DNA of 64,000 nt, from positions 1,550,001-1,614,000 of the forward strand of contig NZ_CP015378.1 of NCBI RefSeq assembly GCF_001629705.1, written 5' to 3'. The stretch comes from Fictibacillus phosphorivorans (GTDB lineage: Bacteria > Bacillota > Bacilli > Bacillales > Fictibacillaceae). Below the pieces are notes generated by a model. That model ran no database searches, was not told where the DNA came from, and saw only the letters and a list, made by a program, of their open reading frames with translations. Made by a program: the position numbers and the translations under genes. Shown in pieces: positions 8,724 to 18,495 of this stretch; within the stretch, counting starts at the first letter, position 1; each line of letters begins with the position of its first letter.

Positions 8724-9155
8724 ATGAAAAGAAATAGACGGATCTATTCAGGCGCACTACTAGTGATCATCGTTCTCACACTATTTACGCTAACCAAATT
8801 ATACGAAAGATCTTCTGAGACCAAACTTCAAGACTCACAAGTGCTTGAGGTTTCAGCATCGTATCCATTAATGGATAAAGATTGGGCGGTCAATTATCAT
8901 GTAAAAAAGCAAAAGATCTATTTTGAAAATATTATTTCAAGGTTTTCCTTCCAAGGGGGTCTTACGAAAGCACCCGGAAATAAGGATGGGTATATTGCCG
9001 TTTTTGTAAATAATAAGTGGAAGATGAATGCAAATCAATCTATGTTTATCTTAAAGAATATGAATCCTGGTAAACACAGAATTACTTTACAGCTAAAGAA
9101 AAAGGATGGATCTGATTACGGATTAAAGAAAAATATAATTGTTCAAGTACGATAA
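8724..9155 (+). CDS. Hypothetical membrane-anchored or exported protein
   Basis: 143 residues. A basic N-terminus (MKRNRR) and one hydrophobic segment (about residues 8-25) suggest a signal anchor with the remainder outside. There is no lipobox Cys. The exported part is beta-rich and ends with GKHRITLQLKKKDGSDYGLKKN, reminiscent of an Ig-like or FixH-like domain, but I do not recognise the family. Its ribosome site AAGGAGTGG is inside the preceding hairpin. A terminator follows directly. Confidence 0.65.
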   Translation: MKRNRRIYSGALLVIIVLTLFTLTKLYERSSETKLQDSQVLEVSASYPLMDKDWAVNYHVKKQKIYFENIISRFSFQGGLTKAPGNKDGYIAVFVNNKWKMNANQSMFILKNMNPGKHRITLQLKKKDGSDYGLKKNIIVQVR

Positions 9156-9184
9156 CTCTTCGATTTTTGAAGAGTTTTATTTTT
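9154..9184 (+). terminator. Terminator before ricF
   Basis: Perfect 8-bp stem AACTCTTC/GAAGAGTT followed by TTATTTTT. Confidence 0.85.
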
Positions 9185-9268
9185 GTATAAAGGCTCCTAT
9201 GCTTTTAAGTACAATCAATATCCGCTATAATAGATGAGAAACCTCATACCTAAAGGGAGGTGTGACGT

Positions 9269-9703
9269 ATGAGTTTAGACCAAAGTGTATTGCTGGAACA
9301 GTCCTTAGCATTAGCAGATATGGTTGCTGATTCCAGTGTTGCAATAGCATATAGAGAGTCAAAATATCACCTAGAGCAAGATGAAGAAGCACAGAAATTG
9401 ATTGCTCGTTTCGCTAAGATGAAAGAACAGTATGAAGAAGTTCAGCGTTTTGGTAAATATCATCCTGATTTTCATACCGTTTCTACACAAGTTCGAACAC
9501 TTAAACGAGAGCTTGATTTTCATGAAAATATCGCTCAATTTAAGAAAGCAGAAAAAGAACTTGAAAATCTATTGATGGAATGCAGCAAAATCATTGCATA
9601 TAGTGTTTCTGAGCAGATTAAAGTTCCAACGGGTAATCCGTTCTTTGATGAGAGCTCTTGCAGTGGTGGATGTGGGTCTGGTGGATCTTGTGGCTGTGCT
9701 TAA
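9269..9703 (+). CDS. ricF: RicF (YlbF), subunit of the RicAFT complex
   Basis: A 144-residue YlbF-family helical protein. In B. subtilis RicA-RicF-RicT forms a complex carrying [4Fe-4S] clusters that assists RNase Y mRNA processing and affects competence, biofilm and sporulation. Here the C-terminus is the expected Cys-rich tail, SSCSGGCGSGGSCGCA. A TATAAT -10 box lies at 9226-9231 and the start follows AAAGGGAGGTG. The stop is only 2 bp from the end of a convergent gene that also encodes a Cys-rich tail. Confidence 0.93.
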   Translation: MSLDQSVLLEQSLALADMVADSSVAIAYRESKYHLEQDEEAQKLIARFAKMKEQYEEVQRFGKYHPDFHTVSTQVRTLKRELDFHENIAQFKKAEKELENLLMECSKIIAYSVSEQIKVPTGNPFFDESSCSGGCGSGGSCGCA

Positions 9704-9705
9704 AT

Positions 9706-10026
9706 TCAGTCTTTAAACCGAATGCAATCAAAACATAGATTGCCACAGCAGAACATTTTCTCTTGTGGAACTAAAAAACGCATTCGGTACACACGAAGAT
9801 TATCTTCTGATCTTACGAATGTAAGGTTCAATGTTAGCCGTTTCCCTTTCATAGCTTTTACGGCATGTTTTTTTACAGAATCAGTTGATTGTTCGATTGT
9901 ATACTGCGAAGAAACCGTTACATATATGAAAGGGATACCGGCCATCATTTTTTTATCAACATGATTGATCGTTGGATCTTGGTTCATACGATTCAAGAAT
10001 TGTTCCCAAATGTTATTTAAGTCCAA
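9706..10026 (-). CDS. Conserved hypothetical protein with Cys-rich C-terminus
   Basis: 106 residues, soluble. The start is a TTG at 10026 with AGGAAGTG upstream. The protein ends with CCGNLCFDC, a possible metal or Fe-S site. I do not recognise the family. It is convergent to ricF with a 2-bp gap and no terminator between them, so the two transcripts must overlap at their 3' ends. ylbG follows divergently. Confidence 0.7.
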   Translation of the reverse strand: MDLNNIWEQFLNRMNQDPTINHVDKKMMAGIPFIYVTVSSQYTIEQSTDSVKKHAVKAMKGKRLTLNLTFVRSEDNLRVYRMRFLVPQEKMFCCGNLCFDCIRFKD

Positions 10027-10097
10027 AATTCATCACTTCCTATTAAGGAGTATTCATTTTATTTGTTCAATTTTAGTATATAAAAGGGGCTTTAATT

Positions 10098-10373
10098 ATG
10101 ATAGGTAATCGTCGTGGGCTATCTGTTTTTCTCCATTCATTAAAGTTTTCAAAACAGTTAAGGCGCTATGGAAATGTACACTATGTTTCTAGAAGGTTAA
10201 AATACGCTGTTCTGTATTGTGATGGAAACAAAATAGAAGAGATCGCAGCAAAGCTTGAATCCCTGCATTTTGTAAAAGAAGTAAAAAGGTCTCATAAACA
10301 AGAGATCAAGACAGAATATGAAAGTAAGATTGTTGATAAAGCAAAAGAGTATGATTATAAGATGGGGATTTAA
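10098..10373 (+). CDS. ylbG: YlbG, UPF0298 family protein
   Basis: 91 residues matching the DUF2129/UPF0298 family, with the core [20 protein letters not shown] and YAVLYCD. It is widespread in Firmicutes beside ricF and rsmD. Function is unknown; a small RNA- or protein-binding role is only a guess. The start at 10098 follows AAAAGGGGC. A terminator begins at the stop codon. Confidence 0.88.
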   Translation: MIGNRRGLSVFLHSLKFSKQLRRYGNVHYVSRRLKYAVLYCDGNKIEEIAAKLESLHFVKEVKRSHKQEIKTEYESKIVDKAKEYDYKMGI

Positions 10374-10376
10374 AAG

Positions 10377-10412
10377 ACAGGCCGCTAATACAAATAGCTG
10401 CCTGTTTTTTTT
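10377..10412. terminator. Terminator between ylbG and a convergent gene
   Basis: Stem ACAGGC-GCTA/TAGC-GCCTGT with symmetric single-base bulges and a T-run. Confidence 0.88.
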
Positions 10413-10426
10413 ACGTGTTTCTGACA

Positions 10427-10804
10427 CTATGTTAATGGTGGGAGGAGATAGTTCAAGCGAAGAATCCCTGTTAAATAGTGAAAGAATAGTTCCGTTTCAG
10501 CGAAATCTGTTGATGGTTTCACATCAAAAGTTATTACTTCTTTATTTAGTTCAGCGGCTTTTGTTTCGAACAGGTCTATTCGTTTCGAAGGATAAGGTAC
10601 TCCTTCTCGGCAAATGTATAGCGGCTGAAATTTCCCTTCAGAAGCAGGGTGAAGTACCGCAACAAGTGACGCATACATTTTATCTTCTTTCTTAACTTTT
10701 AGACATAGCAGCTGAGAAATTCGCTCTTTGTTCGTTTCCATGATCTCCAGAAGTTCATAAAGATCTGAATACCCTTCCCCAAGCTCAATAAATCGTTGAA
10801 TCAT
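10427..10804 (-). CDS. Conserved hypothetical protein (DUF7147-like)
   Basis: 125 residues beginning MIQRFIELGEGYSDLYELLEIM, containing KFQPLYICREGVP. It resembles a Bacillaceae family found beside rsmD, sometimes labelled methylthioribose kinase without any visible kinase motif; I see no support for that function. The ATG follows GAAAGGGGATTG. Its own upstream region contains a minus-strand terminator for an unidentified transcript. Confidence 0.75.
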   Translation of the reverse strand: MIQRFIELGEGYSDLYELLEIMETNKERISQLLCLKVKKEDKMYASLVAVLHPASEGKFQPLYICREGVPYPSKRIDLFETKAAELNKEVITFDVKPSTDFAETELFFHYLTGILRLNYLLPPLT

Positions 10805-10872
10805 CTTTCAATCCCCTTTCTATAAAACAATGTAGCACAATCATCTATCTGCTTAAAAGGATTTTCAGCATG

Positions 10873-10902
10873 AAAAAAAACCTGCAGCAAAAACTGCAGG
10901 TT
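10873..10902 (-). terminator. Orphan intrinsic terminator on the minus strand
   Basis: Stem AACCTGCAG/CTGCAGGTT read on minus and followed by eight T. On the plus strand there is no T-run after the hairpin, so orientation is clear. It lies upstream of the only minus gene nearby and therefore ends some other transcript starting to its right. Confidence 0.8.
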
Positions 10903-10955
10903 GCCTTTAAAACAAAATCACTTCTGTTCAAAGGCGATGGGAGAGGAGAAACCGG

Positions 10956-11024
10956 ATGAAGAACTTATGGGGAGTAAGTCTTCTCCGCGGTTGGCAACAA
11001 CATCGTTCGTTGATGTTGTTATAA
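10956..11024 (+). CDS. Possible 22-residue small ORF
   Basis: ATG at 10956 with GAGAGGAG ending about 7 bases upstream. The peptide starts MKNLWGVSLLRGW and ends at TAA 11022-11024. The ribosome site spacing is good, but the frame overlaps a palindrome and the peptide matches nothing I know. It could be a leader peptide of rsmD or chance. Confidence 0.22.
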   Translation: MKNLWGVSLLRGWQQHRSLMLL

Positions 11025-11142
11025 ATAGTATGACCGCATTTAATTTGCCTTATACTTATAAGAAAAAGATTTGATGTTTGATTACAGGAATACTTGTGAT
11101 AGGATAAGTAAGGGAAAACGGATAAAGAATTGAGTGAATAAC

Positions 11143-13422
<2,280 letters not shown>

Positions 13423-13545
13423 AAGGGGGATCTCCTCTCGCAAAATACACAATACTTACTTGTCCTCATCCTTATTTATACGTATAGCCTTACTCTTTAG
13501 ACCATATGTTAAAAAAAGACGGTGCTTCTAAAGGAGGAGCAAAGG

Positions 13546-14340
13546 ATGAAAGAACCGAAAATCGGACTTGCTCTAGGATCTGGTGGTGCCAGGGGATTTG
13601 CACATCTTGGTGTTGTTAAAGCAATAAGAGAAGCTGGGATTCCTATAGATATGGTAGCTGGAAGCAGCATGGGAGCTTTAGTTGGTGCAATGGTAAGTAT
13701 GGGTCATAGCGATGAAAATCTTTACCGTATGGCAACGCTTTTTAAACGTAAATATTATATGGATTATACGGTCCCTAAGATGGGATTCATTACAGGGAAG
13801 AAAATCAAAGAACTCGTAAGGCTTCTTACCAAACAAAAACATATTGAACAAACGGATATTCCGTTAGCGATTGTAGCAACTGATCTACTGTTAGGAGAGA
13901 AAGTGGTATTTAGAACTGGTCCGATTGCAGATGCTGTTCGTGCTAGCATCTCGATCCCGGGAATATTAGTACCTGAAAAAATTGATGGCAAACTGTTAGT
14001 TGATGGTGGAGTCATCGATCGAGTACCTGTTTCAGTGGCAAGAGAGATGGGAGCAGATCTTGTGATCGCAGTAGATATCTCTCATTTTAAAGCCGAACTT
14101 CAAGTGTCATCTATTTTTGATGTTATCATACAAAGCATAGATATCATGCAGCGTGAGATGGTACGCTGGCACGAAATTTCAGCAGATATTATGATCCGTC
14201 CGATGGTTGAACAATTCAGTTCTACAGCATTTAAAGATGTAAATGATATAATCGCTATAGGAGAAGAAGCAGGAAGAAAACAGATCCCAAAAATTTTAGA
14301 GAAGATCAACAACTGGAAGGAGTCTATGCATGACCACTGA
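13546..14340 (+). CDS. ylbK: Patatin-like phospholipase family protein YlbK
   Basis: 264 residues. Patatin/NTE-like serine hydrolase with the oxyanion loop GSGGARGFAHLG, nucleophile S41 in GSSMG and catalytic D153 in DGG, so the Ser-Asp dyad is complete. It is probably a cytoplasmic or membrane-associated lipid esterase; the substrate is unknown. The ATG at 13546 follows AAGGAGGAG. It overlaps ylbL by 11 bp, indicating coupling. Confidence 0.92.
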   Translation: MKEPKIGLALGSGGARGFAHLGVVKAIREAGIPIDMVAGSSMGALVGAMVSMGHSDENLYRMATLFKRKYYMDYTVPKMGFITGKKIKELVRLLTKQKHIEQTDIPLAIVATDLLLGEKVVFRTGPIADAVRASISIPGILVPEKIDGKLLVDGGVIDRVPVSVAREMGADLVIAVDISHFKAELQVSSIFDVIIQSIDIMQREMVRWHEISADIMIRPMVEQFSSTAFKDVNDIIAIGEEAGRKQIPKILEKINNWKESMHDH

Positions 14341-15373
14341 AAAGACAACAAAACGAAAAAACTTTTTCTCGCAAAATAAATTCATTATTCTATTTTTGCT
14401 TGTGTTTGCCTTTATAGCGTTCTATCCACTTCCTTACTACATTACCTCGCCTGGAGATGCCAGAGTATTAGATCCTATCATTAGTGTAGAAGGTGGAGAC
14501 GAAGATACAGGAGTCTTCATGCTGACAACAGTGTCGGTGGGTACAGCGAACATTCCGCAATACATATGGGCAAAGCTGAGTGATTATCGAGAAGTCATTC
14601 CTGCTGATCAGATCAGGGGAGAAGATGAGACAGATGAAGAGTACAATCAAAGACAACTTCAGATGATGGAAGATTCACAACATGCTGCAACAATCGTTGC
14701 GTTTCAAGAAGCAGGAAAAAAAGTAGATATTGAATATCATGGTGTTTATGTTACGGGAATCATGTCAGGCATGCCCGCAGAAAAAAAGTTAAAAGTTGGA
14801 GATAAGATTATTGCAGTTGACCGTAATCCGGTTATGGAAACAAAAAAACTTCTTGATACACTTGCTCCAAAAAAAGCAGGAGATTCAGTAGATTTAACGA
14901 TACTCCGCGGCGATAAAAAAATGAATGTAAATTTAAATATTGAGGAGTTTCCAAAGAAATATATCCAAGATCAAGGACCTAAAGCGGGCCTAGGTATTAC
15001 TTCTCCTGTAGCAGATGTTTCCATCGTAACAGATCCTAAAGTGAAAATTGACACTTCGCAGATTGGAGGGCCATCAGCTGGGCTGATGTTCACGCTTGAA
15101 ATTATGGATCAGCTAACGCCAGAAGATCTTACACATGGAAAGAAGATTGCAGGAACCGGAACGATGGACCTTCAAAAGAATGTTGGACCGATCGGCGGAA
15201 TCCAACAAAAGATTGTTGCAGCTGATGAAGCTGGTGCCGAGATTTTCTTTGCCCCTGTTGATGGAGAAAACTATAGTGATGCAGTGAAAGCTCAAAAAGA
15301 TATTGGATCTAAAATGAAAATCGTTCCTGTTAAAACGTTGAACGATGCACTAGATTATTTAAAGAAATTATAG
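14330..15373 (+). CDS. ylbL: PDZ and Lon-like serine protease YlbL
   Basis: 347 residues. One transmembrane anchor (about 18-36), an extracytoplasmic PDZ domain (about 135-205; GIMSGMPAEKKLKVGDKI) and a C-terminal Lon-type S16 protease domain. Catalytic S249 is in IGGPSAG and K294 in GGIQQKIVAA, so the Ser-Lys dyad is intact. It is an anchored protease acting outside the membrane; homologues degrade specific membrane or checkpoint proteins. The gene overlaps ylbK. Confidence 0.94.
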   Translation: MTTEKTTKRKNFFSQNKFIILFLLVFAFIAFYPLPYYITSPGDARVLDPIISVEGGDEDTGVFMLTTVSVGTANIPQYIWAKLSDYREVIPADQIRGEDETDEEYNQRQLQMMEDSQHAATIVAFQEAGKKVDIEYHGVYVTGIMSGMPAEKKLKVGDKIIAVDRNPVMETKKLLDTLAPKKAGDSVDLTILRGDKKMNVNLNIEEFPKKYIQDQGPKAGLGITSPVADVSIVTDPKVKIDTSQIGGPSAGLMFTLEIMDQLTPEDLTHGKKIAGTGTMDLQKNVGPIGGIQQKIVAADEAGAEIFFAPVDGENYSDAVKAQKDIGSKMKIVPVKTLNDALDYLKKL

Positions 15374-15375
15374 AG

Positions 15376-15420
15376 AAAAAGGATGCAGAAGCCAAATTTT
15401 GGCTGTTCTGCATCCTTTTT
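15376..15420. terminator. Bidirectional terminator between ylbL and tmcAL
   Basis: Long stem AAAAAGGATGCAGAA/TTCTGCATCCTTTTT capped by an inner GCCAAA-TTTGGC hairpin. A-rich and T-rich flanks make it usable from both sides. Confidence 0.92.
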
Positions 15421-15422
15421 GC

Positions 15423-15457
15423 CTCGTCGGAGCGGCTGTTAAGCACGCTACGACGAG
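15423..15457. repeat. GC-rich inverted repeat next to the tmcAL stop
   Basis: CTCGTCGGAGCG (15423-15434) pairs with CGCTACGACGAG (15446-15457), 12 bp with one mismatch and an 11-nt loop. There is no T-run on either side, so it is not a terminator by itself. It lies in the 3' UTR of tmcAL, between the stop codon and the shared terminator. Confidence 0.7.
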
Positions 15458-15470
15458 CGCCACCCAATCA

Positions 15471-16682
15471 TTACACAATAACGGGCGGAGTGTTAAATTC
15501 TTCTTTCTCAGCTCGTAAAATATCTCGAGCTGCCCCTTGGGCATAGACTAAAGAAGTTTTCGCTTCCAACCTCAAACCAGCAGAATCATACTTTGAGACT
15601 GTTGTAACGAGAGGAAGATCTAACGACTTTTTCACAGATCCTAGATATTCTCTGCCTTTACCAGTCATCCCTAACACGCGTATGTATGAAGGGGAAGAGT
15701 CTAGAATGGCTAGCATCTCATCTTTTTTCACCTTATTTAAAACGTGTAAACATGCGCGTTGCAGTCTTGTCCAAGTATAACGTTTAGTCTTTAGATGTTT
15801 CATGAACGTTTCGTATGAGTCAGATTTTTTCATCGCTTCGATCATCCTGTACTCTAAACCTTCTTCAACCTCGTAAAAACGGTTTATTTCAGAGGGATTT
15901 GTAGATAATAGTTGATAACGAAGAAGTGGATAGAAGCGCTCCCAGTTCATAAGTGTACCTTTTTCAACTTGTTCTTGAGCTAACAACTCAAGAGTATAAC
16001 CGGGCATATACGGTGCTGCTTGTTCGGCATCATTTGTAAAAATCGCTTCTCTGATAGCCGTGGCGCTAGCGATGTTACCTTTACCTAGCATCACGTCATG
16101 ATAATCAGCATTTTTTCTCTTTATTGTAACAGGTCGAATATGTGAACCTAACTCACGGCTAGCTCTTACATATTCAAAACCTAAGATATTATTTGGCTTA
16201 CTGAGATCAAGAGCTAATGGAATATCAAGGGATTCAAAAGCTCGCGAAGCTGCTGAAGGATAGGATAGACCATTATTCATGAATGAACGAATATGTTCTT
16301 GATACGTTTCCTGTTTATCGTTCAACCATTCATGTGTTTTGCTAAAAAGTTCAGCATCCCCAGATTCGCTTCCAAAGCAAAAAGATTCTGCACCAAGAGA
16401 TTGCAGCAAATAAATGCTGCCAAAAGCAAAACGAGGTGCATGACTAGTGGCAAAAGCATACGGAAGTTCAATAACAAGGTCGGCTCCTCCTAATAGCGCC
16501 ATCTTAGTCCTCTTCCATTTGGATAAAAGAGCAGGTTCTCCTCGTTGAAGGAAATTACCGCTCATCACGGCGATAATACAATCAGCACCTGTAGCTTTTT
16601 TCGTTTCTTGTAAATGATAATAATGTCCATTGTGAAACGGATTATATTCTACAACAACACCAGTTGCTTTCACTTGCTCCAC
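15471..16682 (-). CDS. tmcAL: tRNA(Met) cytidine acetate ligase TmcAL
   Basis: 403 residues (formerly YlbM). It makes N4-acetylcytidine at the wobble position 34 of elongator tRNA(Met) using acetate and ATP. The nucleotidyltransferase motif HNGH (H17, H20) sits in VEYNPFHNGHYYHL, followed by VMSGNFLQRGEPAL and KMALLGGADLVIELP. The ATG at 16682 is in a divergent region with ylbN. The usual family length is about 400-415. Confidence 0.95.
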   Translation of the reverse strand: MEQVKATGVVVEYNPFHNGHYYHLQETKKATGADCIIAVMSGNFLQRGEPALLSKWKRTKMALLGGADLVIELPYAFATSHAPRFAFGSIYLLQSLGAESFCFGSESGDAELFSKTHEWLNDKQETYQEHIRSFMNNGLSYPSAASRAFESLDIPLALDLSKPNNILGFEYVRASRELGSHIRPVTIKRKNADYHDVMLGKGNIASATAIREAIFTNDAEQAAPYMPGYTLELLAQEQVEKGTLMNWERFYPLLRYQLLSTNPSEINRFYEVEEGLEYRMIEAMKKSDSYETFMKHLKTKRYTWTRLQRACLHVLNKVKKDEMLAILDSSPSYIRVLGMTGKGREYLGSVKKSLDLPLVTTVSKYDSAGLRLEAKTSLVYAQGAARDILRAEKEEFNTPPVIV

Positions 16683-16765
16683 TTCCTTTTAAACGTTCGA
16701 TTATACTTGTTTACATTGTACTAAAAAGAGTTTAGAATCAAAAGTATCAGTGTAAAGATAAAATA

Positions 16766-16794
16766 TTGACATTTTATTTGATGACCGATATAAT
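16766..16794 (+). promoter_or_regulatory. Consensus sigma-A promoter of ylbN-rpmF
   Basis: TTGACA (16766-16771), 17-bp spacer, TATAAT (16789-16794): a perfect consensus promoter, fitting high expression of a ribosomal protein gene. Confidence 0.9.
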
Positions 16795-16823
16795 TACTAC
16801 TGTTGCCTTGAGGTGATAAAGAC

Positions 16824-17342
16824 ATGAAATGGTCACTACAAGAAATTAAAAATTTTTACCGTAAACCGTTAACGTTTGAACAAAATGTTGATGCGAGCGG
16901 AGTGATGGAAAAAGACCCGGAGATCAGAAGCGTTGATCCTGTTCACGTAGAAGGACATGCAGATGTAACTCAGCAAAAAGCCACTTTTTACTTAAACATA
17001 AAAGGAAAAATGGTGTTGCCATGTGCCAACACATTGGTAGATGTGGAATTTCCATTCTCGGTAAAAACGACGGAAATTTTTATTTTCGATCCGAATTATA
17101 CGGAATACGAAGATGAAGAGAGCCTTCACAAAGTCGAAGGACATTACGTTGACCTTCTCCCTGTCATCGAAGAGCATATTTTGCTTGAAAAACCGTTGAA
17201 AATTACGGCTGCTGATGTGACAGACAGTCCTGCTCCTAAAGAAGGAAAAGGATGGAAGAGGGTTACGGATGAAGACATGAAAAACCGGATTGATCCGCGT
17301 TTGGAAGGTCTGGCTAAATTTTTTGACGAAGACAAAAAGTGA
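16824..17342 (+). CDS. ylbN: DUF177 (YceD family) protein YlbN
   Basis: 172 residues of the YceD/DUF177 family, almost always directly upstream of rpmF. In plants and bacteria the family is linked to 23S rRNA accumulation, so a ribosome assembly role is likely. Here the Cys of the family (LPCANTLVDVEFPF) is present in single form. The ATG follows TTGAGGTGA, and rpmF follows after 51 bp. Confidence 0.9.
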   Translation: MKWSLQEIKNFYRKPLTFEQNVDASGVMEKDPEIRSVDPVHVEGHADVTQQKATFYLNIKGKMVLPCANTLVDVEFPFSVKTTEIFIFDPNYTEYEDEESLHKVEGHYVDLLPVIEEHILLEKPLKITAADVTDSPAPKEGKGWKRVTDEDMKNRIDPRLEGLAKFFDEDKK

Positions 17343-17393
17343 AAGAATAGGTTATAATGATTCTTTCTAGAACCTTTAAGGAGGTGGATACAA

Positions 17394-17567
17394 ATGGCAG
17401 TACCTTTTCGCAGAACTTCTCAAACTCGCCAAGCGAAGCGTCGTACACACTACAAGCTTTCCATGCCTGGTATGGTAAAGTGTCCACAGTGCGGAGAATA
17501 CAAGTTATCTCACCGCGTTTGCCGTGAGTGTGGATCTTACAAAGGAAAAGAAGTAGTAAGCAAGTAA
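17394..17567 (+). CDS. rpmF: 50S ribosomal protein L32
   Basis: 57 codons. It begins [20 protein letters not shown] and carries the zinc ribbon C30-x2-C33 ... C43-x2-C46 (the zinc-binding C+ form). The start follows TAAGGAGGTGG. It is cotranscribed with ylbN and ends before a strong terminator. Confidence 0.98.
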   Translation: MAVPFRRTSQTRQAKRRTHYKLSMPGMVKCPQCGEYKLSHRVCRECGSYKGKEVVSK

Positions 17568-17570
17568 TGA

Positions 17571-17600
17571 AAACAGGAAGCTATAGGCTTCCTGTTTTTT
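17571..17600 (+). terminator. Terminator of ylbN-rpmF
   Basis: Stem AAACAGGAAGC/GCTTCCTGTTT around a 5-nt loop, followed by T. Confidence 0.92.
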
Positions 17601-17646
17601 CATATACATAAATAAAGCGTTTTCTTTTGTATCGGAGGTGTAGATA

Positions 17647-18408
17647 TTGAACGAGCAACCTGTATTATGGGAGAAAAAGAATGGAATAGGATGGATCACA
17701 TTAAATCGACCTTCTGTACGTAATGCGATTAACTACGATGTGATGAAAAAATTATCAACTCTTTTAAAGGTAGCAAAAATGGACGAAGAGGTAAAAGTTC
17801 TTATCATTACAGGAGCAGGTACAAAAGCGTTTTGTTCGGGAGGAGACCTCAGTGCTTTTCATTCATTAAAGACTGAAGATCAAGCGTATGGGATGTTATC
17901 GAAAATGGGAAACATCCTACACGATCTATTTTTCTTTCCAAAACCTACTGTCGCTCTTCTAAACGGATCAGCAGTTGGAGGAGGATGCGAGATTGCATCC
18001 GCATGTGATATAAGACTTGCTCGTGCAGAAGCAAAAGTGGGTTTTATTCAAGGTCGTTTAGGCATTTCAACGGGCTGGGGAGGCGGTACCTACCTCTTAG
18101 AAAGAATCAACCTGACAAGAGCCATGGATCTCTTATACAGTTCCACTCCTGTAACTGCCAAGCAAGGTATGGATTACGGATTCATCCAATATGTCATTAA
18201 AGGAAACAGTTTGAAAGAAACGGAACGCTATGTAAGTCGTTTTACTTCTCAACCTCTCGGCGTCATCGAATCTTATAAAGCTCTTCAGCTCGAAAGATTT
18301 GACAAAGGAAAAATAAAGCAGAGCGTACAAAATGAGATCACACGATGTTCAAAGCTATGGGCGTCAGATGACCATCATAAAAGAGTAGAGGCATTCTTAA
18401 GAAAATAA
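17647..18408 (+). CDS. Enoyl-CoA hydratase/isomerase family protein
   Basis: 253 residues with a crotonase fold. The CoA/oxyanion-hole motifs are present: AFCSGGDLSAF (about residue 61) and NGSAVGGGCEIASACD (about residue 103), with one catalytic-position Glu in GGGCEIA. The second Glu, normally in FGLPEI(x)LG, is missing; the segment reads VGFIQGRLGISTGWGGGT. So a plain hydratase reaction is doubtful, and isomerase, decarboxylase or thioesterase chemistry is possible. The TTG start follows CGGAGGTG. It stands alone between rpmF and gerR. Confidence 0.85.
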   Translation: MNEQPVLWEKKNGIGWITLNRPSVRNAINYDVMKKLSTLLKVAKMDEEVKVLIITGAGTKAFCSGGDLSAFHSLKTEDQAYGMLSKMGNILHDLFFFPKPTVALLNGSAVGGGCEIASACDIRLARAEAKVGFIQGRLGISTGWGGGTYLLERINLTRAMDLLYSSTPVTAKQGMDYGFIQYVIKGNSLKETERYVSRFTSQPLGVIESYKALQLERFDKGKIKQSVQNEITRCSKLWASDDHHKRVEAFLRK

Positions 18409-18435
18409 GTTTTCCCCATTTTAGTAGAATAAAAA

Positions 18436-18464
18436 GTCTATCTTATCTAGCACTAGCATATTCT
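18436..18464 (+). promoter_or_regulatory. Weak candidate sigma-E promoter of gerR
   Basis: GTCTATC (18436-18442), 14-bp spacer, CATATTCT (18457-18464) loosely resembles the sigma-E consensus (-35 KMATATT, -10 CATACAnT), and the distance to the gerR ribosome site is right. Match quality is modest. Confidence 0.3.
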
Positions 18465-18495
18465 TATTACAAACCACTAAAATGGGGGGATCTAA

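Larger units (their letters stand above)
10805..11142. other. Intergenic region with an orphan minus-strand terminator and a perfect palindrome
   Basis: The gap holds a minus-oriented terminator (10873-10902) with no recognisable gene feeding it. It also has a 9-bp perfect inverted repeat AACAACATC/GATGTTGTT around 10996-11020 and a possible 22-codon plus-strand reading frame (10956-11024). A 42-codon minus-strand open stretch (about 10916-11060) ends just before the terminator but has no start codon. The rsmD promoter probably lies at the right end. Confidence 0.5.
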
